From JALHUF01 sp050014795 (lineage in GTDB: Bacteria > Acidobacteriota > Terriglobia > UBA7540): a DNA stretch of 18,921 nucleotides. The stretch covers positions 1 to 18,921 of the forward strand of contig JBEKCQ010000067.1 of the NCBI GenBank assembly GCA_050014795.1. Direction: 5' to 3'. The notes beneath the pieces were generated by a model. The model was not told the origin of the DNA, did not search any database, and saw only the letters and a list, made by a program, of their open reading frames with translations. Of this stretch, positions 6,863 to 14,109 are shown one piece after another. A program made the translations under genes and the position numbers. The stretch's first letter is position 1; each line of letters opens with the position of its first letter.

Positions 6863-8617
6863 TCACCGCACACGGATGAGCAGGAGTGTCTGGTCATCAC
6901 GTCGCGGCCGGCCCTGCTCAAAGCGTGAGATCTCGGCAAAGACAGTTTCCAGTATATCTTCCATGGGCCGCTGGGCGCGCTCGCGTAAGATCTTCTCCAG
7001 GCGGCGGGGGCCGAATTCCTCGTGCTCCGGGGTGGCAGCCTCCAGCACGCCATCCGAGAAGAGAGCCAGCAGGTCGCCCCTTTCCAAGGTAAGAGTAGTC
7101 TCCTCGTACTTGGTATGTTCGAGCAGGCCCAAGGGTACTCCTTCCACGCGGACGGGCCGCGCGTGCCCCTGTCGCACCAGGATGGGAAGTGGCATTCCGG
7201 CGTTGGCCAAGCGCAGGGTCTTCACCTTGGGTTCCCAGATGGTGTAGGTCATCGTAATGAAGTGGCCCTCAATCTTCCGCTCGAGAAGCATCACGTTCAG
7301 CTTCTGCAGCATGTCGGGTGCCGCGAGCCGCTGGGGGGCCAAGCTCCGCAAGATGCCGCTGGCCATGGCACCGTACAATGCCGCGGGCGCACCCTTGCCG
7401 CTCACGTCCCCAATGGCCAAGACATGGCGGTCCTTCCCGTAAGTCAGGAAATCGTAGAGATCGCCTCCCAACTCCCGCGCGGGCAGAAAGCGCAAGCCAA
7501 CTTCCAGCCCCGGAATTGCCGGAACGATGCCCGGCATCATGTACATCTGGATCTCTTGGGCACGCCCGAGGTCACGCTCCAGCCGCGCCTCGCTCTTCAG
7601 TACCCGCTCATAGAGCTGCGCGTTCTCGATGGCGACGGCAATCTGGGGCGCCAGCGTGGAGAAGATACGCACGTGCTCGTCGGTGAAGTAGCCGGGTTGC
7701 GGGCTCTCCAGATCTACGACGCCAATCACCCGATCGTGGTAGATCAGCGGCACAGCCATCTCCGAGCGCGTCTCGAGGTTCACCGAGATGTAGCGTGGGT
7801 CCTTGCTGACGTCCGGGACAACCACGGTCTGGCGGGAAGCGGCCGAGGCGCCCACAATTCCCTGGTCGAAACGGACGCTGCACTTGTCGGGCAGCCGCTC
7901 GTCCTGCCTCAGGGAGAGAACGGCGTTGAAGGTCTGCGACTGTTCGTCCTTCAGCATGATGCTGAAACGCTGGTAGTCAATCAGGCGTTTGGTGTGCGTC
8001 CCGATTTTGCGCAGCAACTCGTTCAACACCAGGACGGAGCTCAATTCACGGCTGATCTCATTCAGGAGGTGTAGGGTGCGTGCCTGGCGCACGCTGCGCC
8101 GATAGAGCCGGGCGTTCTCGATCGCCATGGCGATGCGGCCCGCCAGCAGTTCCAACAGGTTCTGATGCTGTTCCGTAAAGAAATCAGGCCAGGGTGCCTC
8201 CAGGTCCATCATGCCGACCACCCGGTTCTTGGAGATCAGCGGGACGGCCAACTCGGATCGCACGGAGGGCAGCGACTGGATATACGCGGGGTCCTTACGC
8301 ACGTCGTTGACCAGGACCGAACGGCGCGTCTGTGCCGCCCGGCCCACGATGCCCGCGCCCACTTTGATCCGCAGGCTCTTCACCAACTCCTCCGGATGAC
8401 CGAGGCTGAACCGGACACGCAATTCCTGCTCCTTCTCGTGGAGCAAGAGGATGGCAAACACGTCGTAGTCAATGACGCGCTTAACCATCTCGGCGATGCG
8501 CACCATCAACTCATCGAGGTCAAGGGTGGAATTGATGCGCTCGCCCACCTCGAGCAACAGAGTGAGGAGCTCGGTCAGTTCCAACGACCGCGTTGCGGGT
8601 TTGACGGTCTCCGGCAT
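6863..8617 (-). CDS. GAF-GAF-SpoIIE (PP2C-type) serine phosphatase, RsbU-like regulator
   Basis: A cytoplasmic signalling phosphatase of the kind that dephosphorylates anti-sigma-factor antagonists. Two tandem GAF sensor domains lie at about 25-175 and 190-340. Both contain the V-P-L-I-x(3-4)-V-x-G-x-x-D-L-E core and end in A-I-E-N-A-x-L-Y. A short coiled-coil linker (E-A-R-L-E-R-D-L-G-R-A-Q-E-I-Q) leads to the SpoIIE domain (about 365-584). Its metal-binding acids are present: D386 in G-G-D-L-Y-D, D404 in G-D-V-S-G-K-G, D522 in S-D-G-V-L-E-A, and the R-R-D-D-Q-T motif near 572-577. No membrane segment is visible. No anti-sigma factor or STAS gene is adjacent, so the target is unknown. It is divergent from the zincin gene, with a long 5' leader likely. 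Confidence 0.92.
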   Translation of the reverse strand: MPETVKPATRSLELTELLTLLLEVGERINSTLDLDELMVRIAEMVKRVIDYDVFAILLLHEKEQELRVRFSLGHPEELVKSLRIKVGAGIVGRAAQTRRSVLVNDVRKDPAYIQSLPSVRSELAVPLISKNRVVGMMDLEAPWPDFFTEQHQNLLELLAGRIAMAIENARLYRRSVRQARTLHLLNEISRELSSVLVLNELLRKIGTHTKRLIDYQRFSIMLKDEQSQTFNAVLSLRQDERLPDKCSVRFDQGIVGASAASRQTVVVPDVSKDPRYISVNLETRSEMAVPLIYHDRVIGVVDLESPQPGYFTDEHVRIFSTLAPQIAVAIENAQLYERVLKSEARLERDLGRAQEIQMYMMPGIVPAIPGLEVGLRFLPARELGGDLYDFLTYGKDRHVLAIGDVSGKGAPAALYGAMASGILRSLAPQRLAAPDMLQKLNVMLLERKIEGHFITMTYTIWEPKVKTLRLANAGMPLPILVRQGHARPVRVEGVPLGLLEHTKYEETTLTLERGDLLALFSDGVLEAATPEHEEFGPRRLEKILRERAQRPMEDILETVFAEISRFEQGRPRRDDQTLLLIRVR

Positions 8618-8717
8618 TACCTAAACCTCGAAGCTAACAGCCGACGCAGGTACACCCACATCGGTGCAGCGCTCCGGCGGCAGAACCTTCGGCCAATGAT
8701 GGGGCTTCCCTTCGGCT

Positions 8718-8772
8718 GAGTGCGAGCCTTGGTGCACTCCGGCTGCCTGAGCCAACGCCACCGCCTGGCTCA
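8718..8772. other. Two consecutive inverted repeats between divergent genes
   Basis: The 259-bp space between the divergent GAF-SpoIIE and zincin genes contains GAGTGC/GCACTC (8718-8723 with 8734-8739, 10-base loop). A perfect 7-bp pair TGAGCCA/TGGCTCA follows (8748-8754 with 8766-8772, 11-base loop). Neither is followed by a T-run. They could fold in the leader RNA of the phosphatase gene or be operator-like sites. Confidence 0.3.
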
Positions 8773-8843
8773 TTCCCCGCGGCAGAGGCCCCGCGCGTGG
8801 CTGGCCTGCCACTCCTGCAACCGATGTCCCTGTTGATCAATTC

Positions 8844-8852
8844 ATTGTAGCA
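8844..8852 (-). promoter_or_regulatory. Candidate extended -10 promoter for the GAF-SpoIIE gene
   Basis: On the minus strand TG-C-TACAAT (8852..8844) matches an extended -10 element (TGn plus 5 of 6 bases of TATAAT). No good -35 lies 17 bases upstream, as is common for extended -10 promoters. It would give a leader of about 220 bases carrying the two inverted repeats at 8718-8772. Confidence 0.3.
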
Positions 8853-8876
8853 TACCTAAGGTAGGCCGCTGGAGTC

Positions 8877-9236
8877 GTGGCCCGCCGTGAGGTTTTCGTG
8901 GAACGCAGAAGATTCGAGAGGCTCGTAGAACAGGCGCTGGAGCGGCTACCCAAGCTGTTTCGCAGCAAACTGACCAACATTGCCATCATCGTCGAGGACT
9001 TTCCTCCGCACGAAGCCGACCGGGACAATCTGCTCCTGGGATACTTTCACGGCGTCCCCCTTACCGAGAAGAGTACCTTTCAGGCTACGCCGCCGGATCG
9101 AATCGTGCTCTACCAGAAGAACATCGAGGCGGTCTGCTCCAGCGACGAGGAAGTCCGGCGCGAGATCCGTGCCACCCTGCTCCACGAGTTGGGCCACTAT
9201 TTCGGCCTGAGTGAGGACGAATTGCGCGACGTGTGA
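8877..9236 (+). CDS. Minimal zincin-type metallopeptidase family protein
   Basis: A 119-residue protein with the zinc-protease signature H-E-L-G-H at 103-107, followed by Y-F-G-L-S-E-D-E-L. This is the pattern of the small, widespread metallopeptidase family known as Zincin_1 (PF06262, from memory). H103 and H107 would bind zinc and E104 would activate water. A third ligand is not certain; the acidic S-E-D-E segment is a candidate. The N-terminal half is charged and helical, with no signal peptide, so it is cytoplasmic. The start is GTG 8877; AAGGTAG lies about 12 bases upstream. Substrates of this family are essentially unknown. It is divergent from the GAF-SpoIIE phosphatase and 125 bases before the flavoprotein. 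Confidence 0.82.
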   Translation: MARREVFVERRRFERLVEQALERLPKLFRSKLTNIAIIVEDFPPHEADRDNLLLGYFHGVPLTEKSTFQATPPDRIVLYQKNIEAVCSSDEEVRREIRATLLHELGHYFGLSEDELRDV

Positions 9237-9361
9237 GGCCGGGTGGTCTTGTGGCTGTTGACCATTCATCACCGCCGCCGGCCTGCGCGTCGGTGCGGCG
9301 CAGTATGCTGAAGACCATGCGATAATGCGTGGGACCAACCAGAAGCGTCGGAGAATGAAAA

Positions 9362-9949
9362 ATGCTCAAAGTCTTGCTCATCAGTGGGAGTCCCAAGGCA
9401 GAAGGAAATACGGCCCAGCTCATCAAAGAGTGCGCTCGCATCATCGAAGAACGTGGCGTCCAGACGGAGATTGTCTCGCTGTGCGACAAGAAGATTGAAT
9501 CATGTACCGCGTGCGGCAAGTGTTCCGAGTTGGGTCACTGCAGCCTGGAAGACGGCCTGAATGAGATCATGCAGAAGCTCCGTGAATCCCAAGGCTTCAT
9601 CGTTGGCTCCCCCGTGTACTTCGGGACAGCACGGGGGGATGTGATGGCCGCCTTGCAGCGAATCGGCTACGTTTCCCGCAAGACAGACAATTTCCTGTCG
9701 GGGAAGGTGGGTGGAGCTATCGCCGTGGCGCGCCGCGGAGGCCAAACCTTCACCTTACAGGAAATGCTCATGTTCTTCCTCATCAACGACATGATCGTCC
9801 CCGGCTCGACCTATTGGAACATGGTGTTCGGCAGGCTCCCTGGTGAGGTCTGGCAAGATAAGGAAGGCATCGAGACCATCCGGCACTTTGCCGCAAACGT
9901 GGCGGAGCTTGTTAAGAAACTGCACGGAGGCAAGCAGGAGCAGGCGTAG
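9362..9949 (+). CDS. NADPH-dependent FMN reductase / iron-sulfur flavoprotein (Isf-like)
   Basis: A 195-residue flavodoxin-fold protein. The N-terminal strand and FMN phosphate loop are visible (L-L-I-S-G-S-P-K-x-x-G-N-T, residues 5-17), as is the later G-S-P-V-Y-F-G segment that contacts the flavin. Between them lies a compact cysteine cluster C48-x2-C51-x2-C54-x5-C60. It fits the motif C-x2-C-x2-C-x(4-7)-C known to bind a [4Fe-4S] cluster in archaeal-type iron-sulfur flavoproteins. It probably transfers electrons between FMN and Fe-S in the cytoplasm; its partner is not known. The ATG has GGAG eight bases upstream. tsaB follows after 31 bases, so the two may be co-transcribed. Confidence 0.87.
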   Translation: MLKVLLISGSPKAEGNTAQLIKECARIIEERGVQTEIVSLCDKKIESCTACGKCSELGHCSLEDGLNEIMQKLRESQGFIVGSPVYFGTARGDVMAALQRIGYVSRKTDNFLSGKVGGAIAVARRGGQTFTLQEMLMFFLINDMIVPGSTYWNMVFGRLPGEVWQDKEGIETIRHFAANVAELVKKLHGGKQEQA

Positions 9950-9980
9950 GTTGTTGGCGAAAGAAGGATAGGGGCCGCGA

Positions 9981-10709
9981 ATGCTGGTGCTGGCATTTGA
10001 TACCACGAGCGAGCATGGCGGCGCCGCATTGTACCGTGACTCTGATTGTTTGGCCTCGGCAAAGAGCGACAGTGCCGCAGCCTACTCGGTCACTCTCTTC
10101 CAGATGGTGGACCGCCTGTTCGAGGAGGTGATGAAACAGCAGGCCGGATCGCCGCTGAGCTTCCAAGACCTCGATCTCTTCGCGGTTGCCAATGGCCCCG
10201 GTTCTTTCACCGGGATTCGCGTCGGCCTGGCAGCAGCGCAGGCCTGGGCTAAGGTCTTTGGCCGTCCGGTGGCCGCAGTTTCGGTTCTCGAAGCCATGGT
10301 GGAGGAAGCCCAACCGGAGACCGACTGGGCGTTGTCCATCCTCGACGCGCGTCGAGGGGAATTCTTCCTGGGGAGCTTTCGGCGAGCTACGGCCGGGGGA
10401 GGTGACCGCTTCGTCGCGCAGGGCGATGGGTTGATCTTGAAACCCGAGGCTCTGGGGTCGTTCCTCGAGGAGCGTCTCCGCGCCGGCACTGCGGCCACCT
10501 GCATAGTGCGGGAGCACGATCGCCCGGCCCATGCCCTCCGCGACAGCCTTCCAAAATCGCTACGCTGGACAGACGTTCACGGCACCTTGCTTCCCGCGAT
10601 CGCACACTTGGCTATGGAAGCCCATCGCCAAGGAAGAGTACAATCCCCCGCCAAACTGGACGCGTGCTACATCCGCCGGTCAGACGCGGAGCTTAAGTTG
10701 AGAGAGTGA
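9981..10709 (+). CDS. tsaB: tRNA threonylcarbamoyladenosine biosynthesis protein TsaB
   Basis: Partner of TsaD in forming t6A at position 37 of ANN-decoding tRNAs. This 242-residue member has the ASKHA-fold start M-L-V-L-A-F-D-T-T-S-E and the family signature N-G-P-G-S-F-T-G-I-R-V-G at about 71-82. D-A-R-R-G-E-F-F follows near residue 122, with a C-terminal Y-I-R-R-S-D-A-E. Like TsaB generally, it lacks the metal-binding histidines of TsaD and acts as a scaffold. AAGGATAGG lies about ten bases before the ATG. The rimI-like gene follows after 136 bases, a conserved tsaB-rimI pairing. tsaD and tsaE are not in the window. Confidence 0.93.
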   Translation: MLVLAFDTTSEHGGAALYRDSDCLASAKSDSAAAYSVTLFQMVDRLFEEVMKQQAGSPLSFQDLDLFAVANGPGSFTGIRVGLAAAQAWAKVFGRPVAAVSVLEAMVEEAQPETDWALSILDARRGEFFLGSFRRATAGGGDRFVAQGDGLILKPEALGSFLEERLRAGTAATCIVREHDRPAHALRDSLPKSLRWTDVHGTLLPAIAHLAMEAHRQGRVQSPAKLDACYIRRSDAELKLRE

Positions 10710-10757
10710 CAGGAAACAGAGATTAGTCAGCAGCAAGGAGAAGGCAGGAGGCAAAGG

Positions 10758-10805
10758 CCAGAAATCCAGCATCTGACAGCCGACTTCCGCATCCTGACTT
10801 CAGAA
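10758..10805. repeat. Low-complexity CTGACAGC/CTGACTTC-type tract between tsaB and rimI
   Basis: The tsaB-rimI spacer holds a run of imperfect units of the kind (C/A)ATC(C/T)TGAC(A/T)... It belongs by style to the same class of low-complexity phrases seen before lysA, before holA and after holA. No coding potential or hairpin stands out. Confidence 0.35.
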
Positions 10806-10845
10806 GAATGATCGCTGCACGCTGATTGCTGGAAACAACGGGACC

Positions 10846-11322
10846 ATGAGAGTCAGATTGTTCGCGAAGGATGACCTGCATGCTATTCTCGGCCTCCAGG
10901 AGAAGTGTCCCGAAACCACGCACTGGACAGAAGGTGACTATGAGCGTCTAGCCGAAGACGCCGGAGGGAAGATTCTGGTTGCAGAACTCGAGACCATGGA
11001 CCCGCCCAAACTCCTAGGCTTCGCCGCCTTCCACCGGGTTCTAGACGAGGTAGAACTCAGGAACATGGCTGTCGATCCCGAGCACCGGGAGCAGGGCATC
11101 GGCAAGGCTTTGCTGGAAGACGCCCGTGACCGCCTCCTCAAGGTGGGAGCCAAGCGCGTATTCCTGGAGGTCCGCGCCTCGAACAAGCCTGGGCTGTCAC
11201 TTTATTACTCTGTCGGCTTTGCACTGCACTCACTCCGCAAGGGATACTACCGGGACCCTGACGAAGACGCCTACGTGCTTGCCCTGGAACTCTACCCGCC
11301 CACGGTCCTTTCCCCCTTATAG
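10846..11322 (+). CDS. rimI: GNAT N-acetyltransferase, RimI-like (ribosomal protein S18 alanine N-acetyltransferase)
   Basis: RimI acetylates the N-terminal alanine of S18 with acetyl-CoA. The 158-residue GNAT fold shows motif A, L-R-N-M-A-V-D-P-E-H-R-E-Q-G-I-G, with the acetyl-CoA P-loop at R81-x-x-G84-x-G86. F-L-E-V-R-A-S-N-K-P-G-L-S-L-Y follows, where E108, N113 and Y120 match the RimI catalytic and CoA-contacting region. G-F-x(6)-K-G-Y-Y-R then completes the signature. The position after tsaB supports RimI over a generic GNAT. The start ATG has only a weak ribosome binding site. The C-terminal tail (P-P-T-V-L-S-P-L) is a short extension. Confidence 0.85.
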   Translation: MRVRLFAKDDLHAILGLQEKCPETTHWTEGDYERLAEDAGGKILVAELETMDPPKLLGFAAFHRVLDEVELRNMAVDPEHREQGIGKALLEDARDRLLKVGAKRVFLEVRASNKPGLSLYYSVGFALHSLRKGYYRDPDEDAYVLALELYPPTVLSPL

Positions 11323-11499
11323 GAGCTCCCGAATTGGCGCACCTTACATCCGGTTCGTGTAATCCTACCCGGTACAGTGACACAAGTGAAGCTTAGTGGC
11401 GTCCGATTTCAGAGCTAATCCGTTGAAAAATCATGCGGTTAGCCATAAATCGAGTTAGGGACGCCTCCGTGGAGTCCCCGACAAGACCCCCGATACCCC

Positions 11500-11528
11500 T
11501 TGCGCCGGGTTAGGGATAGGGTTTATAT
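11500..11528 (+). promoter_or_regulatory. Candidate sigma-70-type promoter of the TPR gene
   Basis: TTGCGC (11500-11505) and TTATAT (11523-11528) are separated by 17 bases, about 28 bases before the ATG at 11556. Each box is an imperfect match. A small inverted repeat GGGAC/GTCCC (11458-11462 with 11474-11478) lies just upstream. The rest of the 233-bp gap after rimI holds nothing I recognise. Confidence 0.35.
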
Positions 11529-11555
11529 GTGGCAAGTAATCCCCGGGGCACTGAC

Positions 11556-13040
11556 ATGTGGAAGCAAACAAGTCAACGCCTGCTGCTCGGGCTCGCCCTT
11601 CTTGCCTTTCCTTCACTCGTCGCCTTCGCTCAAGAGACCCAGTGGGACGAGCGTTTGAACGCAGCGCGTGCGGCCATGGAAGAGCGACGTTACGATGAGG
11701 CAGAGAAGCAACTCAAGGCAGCAGTCGAGGAAGCCGAAGGATTCGGCCCACGCGACCCACGCCTGATCACAGGCCTCGAGACCCTCGCGGAGCTTTACCA
11801 GCGGCAGGGAAAGGCCGCGCCGCAGGAACCCATCATGCAACGCATTCTGGAGCTGCAAGAAGGCGAGTTAGGTTCCACTCATCCTGGTCTGGTGCGAATC
11901 CTGCGCAGGTTAGCAATGCTATGTCGGCGTCGCGAAAAACCCGCCGCGGCCGTGCCGCTCCTCAAAAGGGCACTCGAAATCTGCGAGACCGCTCTGGGAC
12001 CCAATGACCCTCAAACCATCGAGATCGTGAATGATCTGGGGTGGACCTACCTGATGCTTCGCAAGTTCACCGAGGCTGAGGAACTTTTTCGCCGGTCGTT
12101 GGTCACCCACGAAGCCGCCCAGGCACCCGACGTCGAGGCATTAGCCCGAGACCTGGAAAACCTGTCGGCAGTTTACTCAACCCAGGGGAAGCGCGACGAA
12201 GCCGAAGCTCTTTCCAGGCAGGCGCTGGAGCTTCAGGAAGGCGGCCCCGCGAAGGGAAGCCCCTTCGCAGGCCATACCGCGCGACAGCTCGGGATCTTCT
12301 ACTGGGGCCAGCAGAGATTTGCAGAGGCGGAACCGCTTCTCCTCCGAGCCCTCGAGATTGAGGAGAGGACCGTGGGTCCAGAGAACCCCGGCATGTTGCC
12401 TCTCCTCAACGAAATGGCGGACTTCTACCGAATTCAAGGGAGGGATGCGGAAGCGGAATCGTTCACCCAGCGGGCGCTCGCACTCGCCGCCAAGGCCGAA
12501 AAGGCCAAGCCCGCAGGCCCGGATGATGTCGACACGGTCATGGGACTCATGAATTCCGCTTCTGTCTACATGACGGAGGGGGAATTCTCCAGAGCCGCGG
12601 AGCTTTACAGACGCGTCCTGGAGAGCGACCAAAAGGCCGGGCGCCGGGAATATCCATCTATTGCCATGGACCTGAGGAACCTGGCGAATGCCTACTGCGC
12701 TCAGGGCCTCTACAACCAAGCCGAGCCCTTATACAAGCGGTCAATTCAAATCACCGAGAAAGTCTTGGGACCAGATGACCATCGTGTGGCCGAAAGCCTC
12801 CTCCCTCTTGCCCGCTGCTATGGCCGGGCAGGCAGGAACGCCGAAGCGGAAGCTGTCTACAAACGCGCAATTCAGTTGCTCGACAAGCCGGGGTCAACAT
12901 TGAACCTCCCCCTTCTCCGTGTGCTATCGCAGTACCGGATGTTTTTGCGCAGAACGAATCGCGAAGCTGAAGCAAAACAGGTCAAAGCCCATATCGAAGA
13001 ACTGAGGGAGAAGCTCACCGAAGCAGACTCAAACCCCTGA
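11556..13040 (+). CDS. Secreted tetratricopeptide-repeat protein (kinesin-light-chain-type TPR)
   Basis: About 494 residues. ATG 11556 is preferred over the in-frame GTG at 11529 because a signal peptide follows at once: W-K-Q, a hydrophobic core L-L-L-G-L-A-L-L-A-F-P, and cleavage after A-F-A before Q-E. Most of the mature protein is a string of roughly nine TPR units of about 42 residues (TPR_10/TPR_12 style), with the recurring pattern A-E-x-L-x-x-R-A-L-x-I-x-E-x-x-x-G-P-x-x-P and L-A-x-x-Y-x-x-Q-G. The C-terminus is a charged helix (A-K-Q-V-K-A-H-I-E-E-L-R-E-K-L). Such proteins act as periplasmic or extracellular scaffolds. The partner is unknown, and the neighbours give no clue. Confidence 0.85.
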   Translation: MWKQTSQRLLLGLALLAFPSLVAFAQETQWDERLNAARAAMEERRYDEAEKQLKAAVEEAEGFGPRDPRLITGLETLAELYQRQGKAAPQEPIMQRILELQEGELGSTHPGLVRILRRLAMLCRRREKPAAAVPLLKRALEICETALGPNDPQTIEIVNDLGWTYLMLRKFTEAEELFRRSLVTHEAAQAPDVEALARDLENLSAVYSTQGKRDEAEALSRQALELQEGGPAKGSPFAGHTARQLGIFYWGQQRFAEAEPLLLRALEIEERTVGPENPGMLPLLNEMADFYRIQGRDAEAESFTQRALALAAKAEKAKPAGPDDVDTVMGLMNSASVYMTEGEFSRAAELYRRVLESDQKAGRREYPSIAMDLRNLANAYCAQGLYNQAEPLYKRSIQITEKVLGPDDHRVAESLLPLARCYGRAGRNAEAEAVYKRAIQLLDKPGSTLNLPLLRVLSQYRMFLRRTNREAEAKQVKAHIEELREKLTEADSNP

Positions 13041-13131
13041 CCAAAGGTCCCGTGCCGCTTTTGCTTGAACGCCGTGAGGCGGTGTGCTAGCCTGACGGTT
13101 GCGCCATCTGAGCCAGGGAGGTGACACACCC

Positions 13132-13356
13132 GTGAGCAGCCCTACCGAGGCCATCCGGGAGCAGTTGATGGCCAACAGCGAAGAATATCAGCGCCTCCGC
13201 CAGGAACACGCCCGCTACGTAGCTCAGCTTGAACAACTTGCCGCCAGGCATTACCTTACCGAGCAGGAACAGCTGGAAGAAGTTCGGCTGAAAAAGCTGA
13301 GGCTGCGGGTTAAGGACCAGATGGAAATGCTGGTCCAGAAGGCTCGCGTCGCCTGA
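13132..13356 (+). CDS. DUF465-like small coiled-coil protein
   Basis: A 74-residue, highly charged protein. From E-Y-Q-R-L-R-Q-E-H onwards it matches the small DUF465 (YdcH-type) pattern: two helices, the second containing L-T-x-x-E-Q-x-E-x-x-R-L-K-K-x-R-L-R-V-K-D-Q-M. GTG 13132 is taken as the start because GGGAGGTGA lies about nine bases upstream. An upstream TTG at 13099 would add eleven residues but has no such signal. No signal peptide or cysteines are present. The family's role is unknown. It precedes psd by 132 bases on the same strand. Confidence 0.7.
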   Translation: MSSPTEAIREQLMANSEEYQRLRQEHARYVAQLEQLAARHYLTEQEQLEEVRLKKLRLRVKDQMEMLVQKARVA

Positions 13357-13392
13357 GCGAGTGCGTTGGATCCCTTCGGACATAGGGTGCGG

Positions 13393-13426
13393 CTGGTTGC
13401 CCGAGATGCCCAGGGAAGGCAACCGG
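13393..13426 (+). other. Stem-loop in the DUF465-psd spacer
   Basis: GGTTGCC (13395-13401) pairs perfectly with GGCAACC (13418-13424) across a 16-base loop. One G-T and one C-G pair extend the stem outward. No T-run follows. It may be a processing or attenuation structure ahead of the phospholipid genes, or chance. Confidence 0.3.
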
Positions 13427-13488
13427 AGTGGGGGAGTGCAAATAGGCTCCTGGCGCGACCGCCTGTCCGAGTTGAGAAGTAGCGACTC

Positions 13489-14109
13489 ATGGTGAAGGAG
13501 GGTTACTGGTACGGGTTGCCGTTGGTGCTGGCCGCGGGCGGTCTAATTGGATTCAAGCTTTACCTCCTGGCAGCGGTCTTCCTGCTTGTCGCATTCCTCG
13601 TTCTTAACTTCTTTCGAGACCCGGACCGCAAGATTCCCGCTGAGCCTGAAGCCGTGGTTTCACCGGCGGACGGCCGTGTGGTCCAAGTGGTGGAGGAGAG
13701 TTTTGAGGAGCGGCCCGTGCGCCGCGTCAGCATTTTCATGTCTCCTTTTGACGTGCACGTGAACCGTTCTCCCATCGCCGGGACGATCCGGCAGGTTTCC
13801 TACCACAAGGGCCTTTTCCACGTTGCCTCGCAAGCCCGTGCGTCGGTGCAGAACGAGCAGAACGTCTTTACCCTTGAGGGGGTGCAGGGCCTGGTGGTGG
13901 TCAAGCAGATCGCCGGCGTGCTGGCCCGGCGCATAGTGTTTTGGAAGCGGCCGGGCGACACGCTCCAGCGCGGGGAGCGCGTAGGATTGATCAAGTTCGG
14001 TTCACGCGTGGACGTCCTTTTGAATCCTGAGGTTGAATTGCAGGTGAAAGTGGGCGACCATATCCAGGCAGGGAGCAGCATCCTTGGATTTACCCGACCC
14101 AAGACCTAA
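13489..14109 (+). CDS. psd: Phosphatidylserine decarboxylase, short (PSD-A) type
   Basis: Makes phosphatidylethanolamine from phosphatidylserine at the inner membrane. The 206-residue length and layout fit the short, archaetidylserine-like class. Two hydrophobic segments lie at about 8-22 and 24-41, then F-F-R-D-P-x-R, S-P-A-D-G-R-V-V (58-65), and F-M-S-P-F-D-V-H-V-N-R-S-P-x-x-G (83-98). The self-cleavage site is G171-S172 in K-F-G-S-R-V-D: cleavage converts S172 to the pyruvoyl cofactor and splits the chain into beta and alpha subunits. No leader-type Shine-Dalgarno stronger than a GAAGTAG-like stretch is seen before the ATG. The 3' end overlaps pssA by 26 bases. Confidence 0.93.
   Translation: MVKEGYWYGLPLVLAAGGLIGFKLYLLAAVFLLVAFLVLNFFRDPDRKIPAEPEAVVSPADGRVVQVVEESFEERPVRRVSIFMSPFDVHVNRSPIAGTIRQVSYHKGLFHVASQARASVQNEQNVFTLEGVQGLVVVKQIAGVLARRIVFWKRPGDTLQRGERVGLIKFGSRVDVLLNPEVELQVKVGDHIQAGSSILGFTRPKT

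Noticed and set aside
7022..8074. 350-codon plus-strand frame opposite the GAF-SpoIIE gene
   Set aside because: Rich in H, Q, R and L with no recognisable domain. The opposite strand carries all SpoIIE and GAF motifs.
13099..13131. TTG start for the DUF465 protein
   Set aside because: GGGAGGTGA lies at the right distance for GTG 13132, not for the TTG.
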